A DNA stretch of 44,235 nt, taken from contig DRPG01000436.1 in assembly GCA_011376105.1 (NCBI GenBank), positions 1 to 44,235 of the forward strand. The letters run 5' to 3'. The notes beneath the pieces were generated by a model, which saw only the letters and a program-made list of their open reading frames with translations, was not told the origin of the DNA and did not search any database. Shown here piece by piece: positions 8,105-16,282 of the stretch (positions are counted from its first letter, which is position 1; every line of letters begins with the position of its first letter). This DNA comes from Deltaproteobacteria bacterium (GTDB lineage: Bacteria > Myxococcota_A > UBA796 > GCA-2862545). The translations under genes and the position numbers were made by a program.

Positions 8105-8908
8105 ATGGACGAAGACGCACGCTACCTGCTCGGGCACGGGCCCGAGGAGTGGAGGAGGCTCGAGGCCCAGCACGCCCTGTGGGGGCCGATGCTTCTTGGG
8201 GATCTGCGGCGGGCGGGCGTGGGGCCCGGCGATCGGGTGCTGGAGGTGGGCTGTGGCCCGGGCTTCCTGCTCGAGGATCTCGCTCGTCTCGTTGGATCCG
8301 CTGAGGGTCTTGAGCTGGACGCCGCGGCCGCCGCGGCCGCCGCCGGGCGCCTTGGCCCGAGGGGTCGGATCCAGACCGGGGATCTACGCACCGCTGAGCT
8401 CGGAGGCCCCTTCGACGTGATCGTCGCGCGCTGGGTGCTGTCCTTCCTCCCCGATCCCAGAGCCGCGATCGCTCGCCTCGCCGCCGCGCTGGCGCCCGGG
8501 GGGCTGCTGGCGGTGCACGACTACAACCACGACGGGCTGGGCTTCTGGCCCCACGCCCCGGCACTCCATCGCCTGATCGAGGCCTTCCGGGCAGCCTACC
8601 GGGCCAGCGGTGGAGATCTATGGATCGCGGCGAGGGTGCCAGGCCTGATGGCCGCCGCGGGCCTGCACGGCACCCAGCTCCAGCCCCACGCGATCGCCGG
8701 CGGGCCCGGCAGCCCCGTGTGGTGCTGGGTCGAGACCTTCCTGCGGCAACACGCCCCCGCGCTGGTCGCCGGCGGCCAGCTCACCGCGGCCGGGCACGAC
8801 GCAGCGCTGGCGGCCCTCGACGCGCTCGCCCACGATCCATCCGCGGTGTTCTTCAGCCCGCTGCAGGTGACCGTGCTTGGGAGGCTGGCAAGCCCACCGA
8901 CCACATGA
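8105..8908 (+). CDS. Class I SAM-dependent methyltransferase
   Basis: 267-residue cytoplasmic methyltransferase of the UbiE/Methyltransf_11-25 type with unknown substrate. Motif I VLEVGCGPGF lies at residues 45-54, the acidic motif II in GLELDAA, motif III-like GPFDVIVARWVLSFLPDP after it, and a post-motif LAPGGLLAVHDYNH. After motif II there is an eight-alanine run encoded by a short GCCGCGGCC-type repeat. The ATG at 8105 fits the family better than a longer upstream frame that crosses the divergent promoter. It is followed after ten bases by the palindrome and the TetR gene, so it may be read on into the lipid operon, but it has no proven link to it. Confidence 0.82.
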   Translation: MDEDARYLLGHGPEEWRRLEAQHALWGPMLLGDLRRAGVGPGDRVLEVGCGPGFLLEDLARLVGSAEGLELDAAAAAAAAGRLGPRGRIQTGDLRTAELGGPFDVIVARWVLSFLPDPRAAIARLAAALAPGGLLAVHDYNHDGLGFWPHAPALHRLIEAFRAAYRASGGDLWIAARVPGLMAAAGLHGTQLQPHAIAGGPGSPVWCWVETFLRQHAPALVAGGQLTAAGHDAALAALDALAHDPSAVFFSPLQVTVLGRLASPPTT

Positions 8909-8917
8909 TAGAACCGA

Positions 8918-8935
8918 CTCTACCAATTGGTAGAG
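8918..8935. promoter_or_regulatory. Perfect 18-bp palindrome, likely TetR operator
   Basis: CTCTACCAATTGGTAGAG is a perfect inverted repeat located 3 bases before the TetR ATG (8939) and 10 bases after the methyltransferase stop. Size and symmetry fit a TetR-family dimer site. Its position would let the bound regulator block transcription of its own gene and the downstream lipid genes. It also occupies the place of the ribosome binding site, so no separate Shine-Dalgarno is visible. Confidence 0.75.
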
Positions 8936-8938
8936 ACC

Positions 8939-9583
8939 ATGAGCGCCGCCCCTGAGCCCAGCGACGTCCGCAGCCGGATCCTCACCGAGGCCACCCGGCT
9001 GTTCGCGGCCCGGGGCTACGAGGGCACCTCGATCCAGCAGGTGGCTGCGGCTGCGGGGATCACCAGGCCCACCCTGATCTATCACTTTGGCTCCAAGGAG
9101 GGTCTGCGGCGCGAGGTGCTAGAGCAGCTGCTGTCCCACTGGCGCGACGATCTGCCCAGGGTCCTGGCTGCAGCGCAGACCGGCACCGATCGGTTCCGCT
9201 CTGCGCTCGATGCGGTGCTCTCCTTCTTCCGCGACGCTCCGGATCGGGCCCGGCTGCTCTCCCGGGAGATGCTCGATCGGCCTGAGGAGATGACGACCCT
9301 GTTCGCCGAGCACCTCCAGCCGTGGACCTCTCTGATCACCGACTATATCCGCCGGGGCCAGGCCGAGGGCCGGATCCGTCTCGGGATCGATCCCGAGGCC
9401 TACCTGGTGCAGATCCTGCACGCCGCCATCGGCGTGATCGCCACCGGCGGCGCCACTCAGCACATCCTGCGTGATCCCCCCTCGGCGGAGCGCCAGCTCG
9501 CCGAGCTCTTCCGCATCGCCAAGGTCTCGCTGTTCAAGGACCGTCCGCACGACTTTGGAGCTTCCGATGGCCAACTTCTATGA
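8939..9583 (+). CDS. TetR-family transcriptional regulator
   Basis: 214-residue regulator. The N-terminal helix-turn-helix (residues about 12-60) shows SRILTEATRLFAARGYEGTS and the recognition-helix region ITRPTLIYHFGSKEGL, typical of TetR_N. The C-terminal ligand domain (residues about 80-190) resembles TetR_C domains of fatty-acid regulators in general form only; the ligand is unknown. The ATG at 8939 is preferred over a TTG at 8927, which lies inside the palindrome. Its 3' end overlaps the acyl-CoA dehydrogenase gene by 17 bases, so the regulator and the lipid genes are one operon. It probably represses itself and the operon through the 8918-8935 palindrome and is released by an acyl-CoA-type ligand (inference). 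Confidence 0.92.
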   Translation: MSAAPEPSDVRSRILTEATRLFAARGYEGTSIQQVAAAAGITRPTLIYHFGSKEGLRREVLEQLLSHWRDDLPRVLAAAQTGTDRFRSALDAVLSFFRDAPDRARLLSREMLDRPEEMTTLFAEHLQPWTSLITDYIRRGQAEGRIRLGIDPEAYLVQILHAAIGVIATGGATQHILRDPPSAERQLAELFRIAKVSLFKDRPHDFGASDGQLL

Positions 9584-11495
9584 TGACAACGAAGATCTCC
9601 GCTTCTACCTAGAGCGCGGGCTCGACTGGGATCGTCTCGTCCGCCTCACCGAGCACGACTTCCGCGCCCCTGAGGGCTTCAGCAGCACCGACGAGGCGCT
9701 GGAGTTCTACCGCGAGGTCCTTGAGCTGGTCGGAGCCTTTGCCGCCGACGAGATCGCGGCGCGGGCCCGGGAGCTCGATCGCTGTAGGCCTGAGCTACGA
9801 GGCGGCGAGATCGTCTATCCCGAGGCGATGCAGGGGGTGTTCGACGCCCTCAACGATCTGGAGCTCAACGGGATGACCCTGCCCCGGGAGCTGGGCGGCC
9901 TGAACGTGCCGATGCTGATCTTCCAGGTCCAGAACGAGATCTTTGCCCGGGCCGACGTGTCGATCTGCGCCCACCATGGCTTCCACGGTGGGATCGCCAT
10001 GGCGGCGCTGATGTTCTCGATCATCGAGGGCTCCGCCGGCTTCGATCCGGAGCTCCCGGGCTTCACCGAGGTCCGCTTCCGCGAGGTGATCGACAGCATC
10101 CTCGCTGGAGAGTCCTGGGGCAGCATGGACATCACCGAGCCCGACGCAGGCTCGGACATGGCGGCCCTGCGCTGCCGGGGGGAGCTTGGCGCGGACGGGA
10201 GCTGGACCGTCACCGGCCAGAAGATCTTCATCACCAGCGGCCACGGGCGCTGGCACTTCGTGATCGCCCGCACCGAGGAGCCCGGAGACGCCGACGATGC
10301 CTTCGCCGGTCTGGCGGGCCTGTCGATGTTCCTGGTGGAGGCCTACAGCGTCGACGAGGACGGGAACAAGGTCCGCACCCACACCACCCTCGACGGCGTC
10401 GAGGAGAAGCTCGGTCACCACGGCTCGGCCACGGTGGCGATCAGCTTCGAGGGTGCCCCTGCGCAGCTGATCGGGGCCCGGGGCGAGGGCTTCAAGTACA
10501 TGCTGATGCTGATGAACGGGGCCCGGGTCGGGGTCGGCTTCGAGGCCCTGGGGCTGTGCGAGGCCGCCCACCGGGCCGCAGCGGCCTACGCCGGCGAGCG
10601 CCGGTCGATGGGCAAGACCATCGATCAGCACGAGATGATCGCCGACTACCTCGACGAGATGCAGACCGACATCCGGGGGATCCGCGCCCTGGCCATGGCC
10701 GCCGGCTACAAGGACGAGCTGGCGAAGAAGATCGAGATCAAGCTGCGGCTCCAGCCCCCTGCCGATCCAGCACAGCGCCGGGCGCTCGAGCGGGAGCAGG
10801 AGCGGCTGAAGCGCCGGGCCCGCCACCTGACCCCGCTGCTGAAGTACCTGGCGTCGGAGAAGGCGGTGGAGATCGCGCGACGCGCGATCCAGATCCACGG
10901 GGGCTCGGGCTACATCACTGAGTCCGGGGTGGAGAAGCTGCTCCGGGACGCGATGGTGATGCCGATCTACGAGGGCACCAGCCAGATCCAGGCCCTGATG
11001 GCGATGAAGGACAACCTGATGGCGGCGGTCAACCACCCCCGCACCTTTGTGCGCACAGCGGCCCGGGCACGCTGGCGGGCGGTGTCTGCGCCCGATCCGG
11101 CCGGGCGCCGGGTGGCCCGTCTGGTCACCCTACAGCACCAGGCGATCCAGTTCCTGCTGTCGCGGCTGGCGGGCCACAAGCTCAAGGAGCTGCGACACCA
11201 GCCCGTGGGCAGCTGGAGCTCGGCCCTGCGCTCGTTCGATCCCAAGCGGGACTTCGCCCTGGCGATGCTCCACGCCGAGCACTTGTGTGTGCTGCTCACC
11301 GACGTCGCCGTGGCTGAGGAGCTGCTGGAGCAGGCCCGGGAGCACGAGGATCGGCTGCCGGTCTTGGAGGCCTGGCTCGACCGGGCTGAGCCCCGCAGCC
11401 GCCACATGCTCGATCGGATCCAGACCACGGGGGGCAGGCTGCTGAGCAAGCTGCACGGCACGCCCGCCGAGAGCTACGTGCAGGCCGCCAAGTGA
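9567..11495 (+). CDS. Acyl-CoA dehydrogenase (long, FadE5-like)
   Basis: 642-residue FAD enzyme forming the trans-2-enoyl-CoA in the first step of fatty-acid oxidation. It carries a long N-terminal extension, the FAD/substrate segment MDITEPDAGSDM, the middle beta domain (WTVTGQKIFITSGHGRWHFV), the C-terminal helical domain with LMLMNGARVGVGFEALG, and IQIHGGSGYITES followed by PIYEGTSQIQ, where the Glu is the expected catalytic base. About 130 extra residues follow, as in the long bacterial FadE5-type enzymes. The ATG at 9567 has GGAG upstream and the family-like start MANFYDDNEDLRFYLERG. It overlaps the TetR gene by 17 bases and ends in a GTGA overlap with the hydratase gene. Confidence 0.93.
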   Translation: MANFYDDNEDLRFYLERGLDWDRLVRLTEHDFRAPEGFSSTDEALEFYREVLELVGAFAADEIAARARELDRCRPELRGGEIVYPEAMQGVFDALNDLELNGMTLPRELGGLNVPMLIFQVQNEIFARADVSICAHHGFHGGIAMAALMFSIIEGSAGFDPELPGFTEVRFREVIDSILAGESWGSMDITEPDAGSDMAALRCRGELGADGSWTVTGQKIFITSGHGRWHFVIARTEEPGDADDAFAGLAGLSMFLVEAYSVDEDGNKVRTHTTLDGVEEKLGHHGSATVAISFEGAPAQLIGARGEGFKYMLMLMNGARVGVGFEALGLCEAAHRAAAAYAGERRSMGKTIDQHEMIADYLDEMQTDIRGIRALAMAAGYKDELAKKIEIKLRLQPPADPAQRRALEREQERLKRRARHLTPLLKYLASEKAVEIARRAIQIHGGSGYITESGVEKLLRDAMVMPIYEGTSQIQALMAMKDNLMAAVNHPRTFVRTAARARWRAVSAPDPAGRRVARLVTLQHQAIQFLLSRLAGHKLKELRHQPVGSWSSALRSFDPKRDFALAMLHAEHLCVLLTDVAVAEELLEQAREHEDRLPVLEAWLDRAEPRSRHMLDRIQTTGGRLLSKLHGTPAESYVQAAK

Positions 11496-12397
11496 GCCGC
11501 CCCGCGCCGATCCCCCGCCGACACGCCCTGCGCCAGGGCCCCGTGGTCCGCGCGCTGCTCTCCACCGGCATCGCCGCGGTGCGTGGATCCCGCCCCACCC
11601 ATGTGGAGCTCCCCAGCCCCGCCCTGCGCCAGACCGTGGCCCCCCGTCCCCAGGAGCTGATCCGGGACTACGTGCGTCACTGTGGCGGAGATCCCTCCTG
11701 GTACCGAGGGATCGTGCCGGCTCACTTGTTCCCGCAGTGGGGCTTCCCGCTGCTGGCCAGAAACCTCCACCAGATCCCCTACGACGTGCGCAAGGTCCTC
11801 AACGGGGGCTGTCGCATCGAGGTGCATCGGCCGCTCCCCGCCGGCGAGCGCCTGGTGCTCGAGGCGGTGCTGGAGGACATCGACGACAACGGTCGCCGGG
11901 CGGTGCTGAAGAACCGGCTCACCACCGGCACCACGTCCACACCAGGCGCGATCACCGCGTGGATGTACGCGATCGTGCCCCTGCCCCGCGCGCCGGGGGC
12001 CCCCGGGGTGAAGAAGGAGCGGCCCCGGGTGCCGGTCGACGCCGTCGAGCGGGGTCGCTTCCAGCTCACCCCCCAGCACGCGGTCGACTTCGCGGTGCTC
12101 ACCGGCGACTTCAACCCGATCCACTGGCTGCGGCCCTATGCCCGGATGGCGGGCTTCGAGAGCACCATCCTCCATGGCTTCGCCACCCTGGCCTACGCCA
12201 TCGAGGCGCTGAACCACAACCGCTTCTCCGGCGACGTGCGCTCGCTGCGCACGATCGACGTGCGGTTCACCCGGCCCCTGATCCTGCCCGCCACCGTGGG
12301 CCTGTACGTCCGCGGCGACGAGCTGTTCGTCGGCACCGCCCCGGGCGGCCCCGCCCACCTCACCGGGACCTTCGAGGAGACCTCCATCCATGGCTGA
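11492..12397 (+). CDS. MaoC-like (R)-enoyl-CoA hydratase
   Basis: 301-residue double hot-dog protein. The N-terminal half is a degenerate hot-dog domain and the C-terminal half carries hydratase motif FAVLTGDFNPIHW with the catalytic Asp and His, followed by ILHGFATLAYAIEAL. It should hydrate trans-2-enoyl-CoA made by the upstream dehydrogenase. It resembles mycobacterial HtdX in size and neighbours. The GTG start lies in a GTGA overlap with the dehydrogenase stop, and the stop overlaps the FabG start by eight bases, so the operon is tightly packed. Because this class yields the (R)-3-hydroxyacyl product, it fits the FabG-type reductase that follows better than a classical (S)-specific dehydrogenase. 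Confidence 0.88.
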   Translation: MSRPAPIPRRHALRQGPVVRALLSTGIAAVRGSRPTHVELPSPALRQTVAPRPQELIRDYVRHCGGDPSWYRGIVPAHLFPQWGFPLLARNLHQIPYDVRKVLNGGCRIEVHRPLPAGERLVLEAVLEDIDDNGRRAVLKNRLTTGTTSTPGAITAWMYAIVPLPRAPGAPGVKKERPRVPVDAVERGRFQLTPQHAVDFAVLTGDFNPIHWLRPYARMAGFESTILHGFATLAYAIEALNHNRFSGDVRSLRTIDVRFTRPLILPATVGLYVRGDELFVGTAPGGPAHLTGTFEETSIHG

Positions 12398-13814
12398 CTT
12401 CCTGCTGGAGCTCGCGTCCAACAAGCGTGCGCGGAGGGTGGTGACCACCCTCGGCCTGCCCGTGCCCATGCCCGAGCGCCTCGAGCGCGATCCAGGCCCG
12501 TGGCGCGAGCGCCCCCTGCACGATCGAGCCGTGGTGATCGGCTCCACCCCCACCGGCGAGCTGTCGGAGCCCCTGGCCCGGGCCCTGACCCGCGCCGGCG
12601 CCGATCCCTGGGTGGTGGCCGACGAGGCCTGGCTGGCCCCCTGGCGCGGGGCCGGGGAGGCCTGGGGGCGCCCGCCCCACGCCGGGCCCCACGCCGGGGA
12701 GGGTCCGCTGAGGCCCTGGGCGCTGGTGTTCGACGCCACCGGCCTGTCGAGCCCCGGGCAGCTCCGCGCCCTGTACGACTTCTTCCACCCCCGGATCCGG
12801 GGGATCGCCCGCAGCGGGAGGCTGCTGGTGCTGGGCCGGATCCCCGATGGCTCCAGCGCGCCGGCACACAACGCCGCGCGCCGCGCGCTGGAGGGCTTCG
12901 TCCGCAGCTGTGGGCGGGAGATCGGCCGCAAGGGGGCCACGGCCAACCTGATCCTGGTCGAAGACGGCGCAGAGGAGCGCCTCGAGGCCGTGGTGCGCTT
13001 TCTGCTGTCGCCACGATCGGCGTACATCAGCGGCCAGCCTCTAACGATCACCTCGGCCTGTGGGATCGACGAGCACGTGCGGATCCGGCCCCTGCAGGGC
13101 AAGGTGGCGCTGGTCACCGGCGCCGCCCGGGGGATCGGGGCGGCGATCGCGCGCACCCTGGCCCGGGAGGGCGCCGAGGTGATCGTGCTGGATCGGCCCG
13201 ATGACGACGCGCTGGGGAGCGCGATCGCCCGGGAGGTCCAGGGCACCTTCCTGCCCCAGGACGTCACCGACGACGACGCACCCGACAAGATCGCGGCCTT
13301 CCTGCGGGAGCGCGGAGGCGTCGACGTCGTGGTGCACAACGCGGGCGTGACCCGCGACAAGACCCTGGCCAAGATGCGGCCTGAGCAGTGGGATCTCACC
13401 CTGGCGGTCAACCTCGACGCGGTGCTGAAGATCACCTCTGCCCTCGATCCCCTGATCCAGGATCATGGGCGCCTGGTGCTGCTGTCGTCCATCGCCGGCA
13501 TCGCGGGCAACGTGGGGCAGACCAACTACTCGGCCTCGAAGGCAGGCGTGATCGGTGCGGTCGAGGCCCTGGCCCCCCGGCTGGCCGAGCGGGGGATCGC
13601 GGTCAACGCCATCGCACCGGGCTTCATCGAGACCCGGCTGACCGACGCGATCCCGGTGGCCACCCGGGAGATCGCCCGCCGGCTGTGCAACCTCGGCCAG
13701 GGGGGCCTGCCCTCCGACATCGCCGAGACCGCCACCTTCCTCGCGAGCCCAGGCGCAGCCGGCCTGACCGGTCAGATCGTGCGCGTCTGTGGCGGAAACT
13801 TCGTCGGCGCCTGA
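12390..13814 (+). CDS. High-molecular-weight 3-oxoacyl reductase (FabG4-like)
   Basis: 474-residue member of the long FabG class. Residues about 1-230 form a degenerate Rossmann-like domain that lacks a clear glycine motif. Residues about 230-474 are a normal short-chain dehydrogenase: VALVTGAARGIGAAIA (TGxxxGIG), HNAGVTRDKTLAKM, the catalytic Ser in VLLSSIAGIAGNVGQ and the YSASKAG Tyr/Lys pair. It interconverts 3-oxoacyl and (R)-3-hydroxyacyl thioesters, acting with the MaoC hydratase. Length and architecture match mycobacterial FabG4 (about 450 residues), which sits in an equivalent gene set. Start ATG 12390 overlaps the hydratase stop. Confidence 0.92.
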   Translation: MADFLLELASNKRARRVVTTLGLPVPMPERLERDPGPWRERPLHDRAVVIGSTPTGELSEPLARALTRAGADPWVVADEAWLAPWRGAGEAWGRPPHAGPHAGEGPLRPWALVFDATGLSSPGQLRALYDFFHPRIRGIARSGRLLVLGRIPDGSSAPAHNAARRALEGFVRSCGREIGRKGATANLILVEDGAEERLEAVVRFLLSPRSAYISGQPLTITSACGIDEHVRIRPLQGKVALVTGAARGIGAAIARTLAREGAEVIVLDRPDDDALGSAIAREVQGTFLPQDVTDDDAPDKIAAFLRERGGVDVVVHNAGVTRDKTLAKMRPEQWDLTLAVNLDAVLKITSALDPLIQDHGRLVLLSSIAGIAGNVGQTNYSASKAGVIGAVEALAPRLAERGIAVNAIAPGFIETRLTDAIPVATREIARRLCNLGQGGLPSDIAETATFLASPGAAGLTGQIVRVCGGNFVGA

Positions 13815-13833
13815 CGCCGCAGCTGGAGGAGCC

Positions 13834-15114
13834 ATGGCTCGAGCCGTCATCGTGGGCGGAGCCCGCACCCCGTTCGTGCGGGCCTTCGCCGAGTACACCC
13901 GGATCGACACCATCGCGCTGGGGGTGGCCGCGGTCCGCGGAGCGCTGGACCGCCTGTCCCTGCCTCACGACGAGATCGACAGCGTCGTGTGGGGCGGGGT
14001 GATCCTCCCGGTGGCGTCGCCCAACGTGGGGCGGGAGATCGTGCTCGATCTGGGCCTGCCCCGCTCGATCGAGGCGATGACCCTGACCCGGGCCTGTGCG
14101 TCGGGGCTCCAGGCGATCACCACCGCGGCCTCAGCCATCGAGCGTGGAGACGCCGACGTGGTGATCGCCGGAGGCAGCGACAGCACCAGCAACGCCCCGC
14201 TGACGATGCCCCAGTCCCTGGTGCACAAGGTCGCGCCGGTGGCCCTGTCGAGCAAGTCGGGGCCCGCTGACTACCTGAGGGCCCTGTCAAAGCTGTCGGT
14301 GCGTCGGGACCTGCTCCCCCGCCAGCCCAGGATCGCCGAGCGAACCACCGGCCAGGTCATGGGCGAGGCGGCCGAGGAGATGGCCGAGCGCAACGGGATC
14401 AGCCGGGCCGAGCAGGACGCGTTCGCGGCCACCTCCCACCACCGGGCGGCCGCAGCGATCCAGTCGGGGCGGTTCGAGGGGGAGCTGGTGCCGGTGGAGG
14501 GCGGCGGCGGGCTGGTGTACACCGACACCATCGTCCGGGGCGACACCAGCGTCGAGAAGCTGTCGAAGCTGCGGCCCGTCTTCAAGGAGGACGGCACCCT
14601 GACCGCCGGCAACTCCAGCGCGCTGACCGACGGCGCCGCCGCGGTGGTGCTGATGAGCGAGGACAAGGCGAAGGCCCTCGGCTACACCCCCCTGGCCTCG
14701 TTCCGCTCCTGGTCCTATGTCGGGGTGGATCCTGCCGATCAGCTGCTGATCGGTCCCGCCCTCGCGATGCCCAGGGCCCTGGGCCGCGCCGGCATGCTGC
14801 TCCGAGACGTCGATCTGGTCGACATGCACGAGGCGTTCGCCGCCCAGGTGCTCTCGGTGCTCAAGGCGATGGCCTCCGACAGCTTCTGCAGGGAGCGCCT
14901 CGATCTGGATCAGGCGGTGGGTCAGGTGGACCCAGAGAAGCTGAACGTCCACGGAGGCTCGGTGGCCCTCGGTCACCCCTTCGGCGCCACCGGCGCGCGG
15001 ATGGTCCTGACCATGGCCAACGAGCTCGCGGCCAACGATAAATCCACCGCCTTGCTCGGGATCTGTGCCGCCGGAGGTCTCGGCGCCGGGGCGGTGCTCG
15101 AGGCCGTGGGCTGA
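13834..15114 (+). CDS. Acetyl-CoA C-acyltransferase (thiolase)
   Basis: 426-residue thiolase closing the oxidation cycle by cleaving 3-oxoacyl-CoA to acetyl-CoA and a shortened acyl-CoA. The acyl-accepting Cys lies in LTRACASGLQAITTA, followed by the family segments VDMHEAFAAQ, NVHGGSVALGHPFGATGAR with the catalytic His, and ICAAGGLGAGAV with the second catalytic Cys. Length and sequence are close to FadA2/FadI-type thiolases. The ATG at 13834 has a textbook GGAGGA upstream and is favoured over the longer open frame that overlaps the FabG gene. It is the last gene of the operon; the following spacer has tandem repeats and no clear terminator. Confidence 0.95.
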   Translation: MARAVIVGGARTPFVRAFAEYTRIDTIALGVAAVRGALDRLSLPHDEIDSVVWGGVILPVASPNVGREIVLDLGLPRSIEAMTLTRACASGLQAITTAASAIERGDADVVIAGGSDSTSNAPLTMPQSLVHKVAPVALSSKSGPADYLRALSKLSVRRDLLPRQPRIAERTTGQVMGEAAEEMAERNGISRAEQDAFAATSHHRAAAAIQSGRFEGELVPVEGGGGLVYTDTIVRGDTSVEKLSKLRPVFKEDGTLTAGNSSALTDGAAAVVLMSEDKAKALGYTPLASFRSWSYVGVDPADQLLIGPALAMPRALGRAGMLLRDVDLVDMHEAFAAQVLSVLKAMASDSFCRERLDLDQAVGQVDPEKLNVHGGSVALGHPFGATGARMVLTMANELAANDKSTALLGICAAGGLGAGAVLEAVG

Positions 15115-15124
15115 TCCAGTCCCC

Positions 15125-15310
15125 GCTCCGGGCCCCCTGCTCCGGGCCCCCTGCTCCGGCCCTGTCCACGGCAGCGCGCCTTGGACGGGGCCACCCAGGG
15201 TCTGGGCTTAAGGCGGAGCGCGCCTTGGACGGGGCCACCCAGGGTCTGGGCTTAAGGCGGAGCGCGCCGGGGTGGTGCGAGCTGTACCAGGGTGGTGCGA
15301 GCTGTATCAG
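15125..15310. repeat. Three different short tandem repeats in the spacer after the thiolase gene
   Basis: Three unrelated tandem arrays follow one another. GCTCCGGGCCCCCT occurs twice with a partial third (15125-15163). A 44-bp unit beginning AGCGCGCCTTGGACGGGGCC occurs twice without mismatch (15173-15216, 15217-15260) plus the first eight bases of a third. GGTGGTGCGAGCTGTACCAG occurs at 15271-15290 and with one change at 15291-15310. Exact copies point to recent duplication. The spacer contains only one GATC. Confidence 0.9.
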
Positions 15311-15347
15311 GAGCCCCAGAGTCTAGCAGGGAGGCCGAGCCTGGGGC

Positions 15348-16028
15348 TCAGCGCCAGAGCGCTGCGAGGGCCGCACGCCGCTCCCGGAGGCGGGGGCGCA
15401 CCGGCGGGGGGCCCAGCTCGATCGCTGCGTTCAGCGCGGACTCTCCCCGCAGGGGATCGCCGCTGGCCTCGTACAGCACGGCTCGGACCAGGCAGGCCCT
15501 CCAGTGATCCGGGGGCAGCCGGGACACCAGGCTCCGGGCGACCTCGAGCTCCCCTAGGGCGGCCCGGATCTCGGCCTCCACCGCGCAGATCTCCGGATCC
15601 GCCGGGGCCCCCTGTGCCGCGGCGACCGCCAGCGGCAGCGCCCGGCGCAGCCCCGCCCGCCAGTGCCAGCCCGCGGGGGACACCGCACACACCTGCAGGG
15701 CCGCGGCGGCCAGGCCGGCCAGGGCCCCAGGGTGATCGGGCTCTCGCTGGATCACCCCGGCGAAGATCTCTGTTGCAGCACGCACCTTCCCCTGGTGCAG
15801 CAGGTTCCAGCCTTCATCGAGCCCCCCCGCCGGTGCACCACCGCCCGCTCCCTGAAGCACGATCGCCAGGGTGGATCTGGCCTCTTCGCCGATCCCGGCC
15901 GCGAAGGGATCGACGCTCGGCTCGCTGCGGGCCCAGCGCAGCCACCGCCTCCGGGAGCGCCGCCACAGCGGGGGCAGCAGGCACACCCCCGCCAGGATCG
16001 TGGCTGAGATCCCCAGCTCGATCACCAC
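15348..16028 (-). CDS. Membrane-anchored TPR-like protein of unknown function
   Basis: 226 residues. One N-terminal hydrophobic helix (ISATILAGVCLLPPLW) is followed by a basic stretch RRSRRRWLRWARS, as in signal-anchor proteins with a cytoplasmic C-terminal part. The remainder is Ala/Leu/Arg-rich helices resembling tetratricopeptide repeats: GLDEGWNLLHQGKVRAATEI, REPDHPGALAGLAAAAL, and DPLRGESALNAAIELG. No catalytic motif is visible. Two adjacent GTG codons could start translation (16028 or three bases later); no strong ribosome site separates them. It is divergent from the coiled-coil gene at 16283, with a 254-base spacer. Confidence 0.65.
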   Translation of the reverse strand: MVIELGISATILAGVCLLPPLWRRSRRRWLRWARSEPSVDPFAAGIGEEARSTLAIVLQGAGGGAPAGGLDEGWNLLHQGKVRAATEIFAGVIQREPDHPGALAGLAAAALQVCAVSPAGWHWRAGLRRALPLAVAAAQGAPADPEICAVEAEIRAALGELEVARSLVSRLPPDHWRACLVRAVLYEASGDPLRGESALNAAIELGPPPVRPRLRERRAALAALWR

Positions 16029-16169
16029 CGTGGCCTCCCCCCGAGGGGCCCCCGCCCCTCCGGGGCCGATCCCTGGACCTCACCCCACGCCCGTGTTTGA
16101 TCCCCGTCACACCGGGAGATCTCTTGCGCGCTGCCCCTGCATGCCCAAGAACTGCGGCGTACCGCATAG

Positions 16170-16193
16170 AATCCCCGTACAATTTGGGGGATT
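16170..16193. promoter_or_regulatory. Inverted repeat in a divergent spacer
   Basis: AATCCCC (16170-16176) and GGGGATT (16187-16193) form a perfect 7-bp inverted repeat around a 10-base AT-rich centre containing TACAAT. It lies between two divergent genes in an unusually A/T-rich patch, so an operator overlapping a promoter is more likely than a terminator. A further -10-like TAGCAT is at 16253-16258. Confidence 0.4.
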
Positions 16194-16282
16194 GTGCCTG
16201 CGCGGGGCACATCCAGGTCGATGATGAAGTACGAGTTCACCATGGGCCCTGGTAGCATCGAGGACCAGGTCCCGCGAGGGCC

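Noticed and set aside
9795-11036. 413-codon minus-strand frame antisense to the acyl-CoA dehydrogenase gene
   Set aside because: It is the shadow of a strongly conserved gene in GC-rich DNA; its protein is His/Gly/Leu/Asp-rich with no domain.
11474-13435. 653-codon minus-strand frame antisense to the MaoC and FabG genes
   Set aside because: It is composition-driven, with no recognisable motif; the plus-strand genes carry complete catalytic motifs.
15115-15347. Intrinsic terminator after the lipid operon
   Set aside because: The spacer is GC-rich tandem repeats with no stem followed by a T-run.
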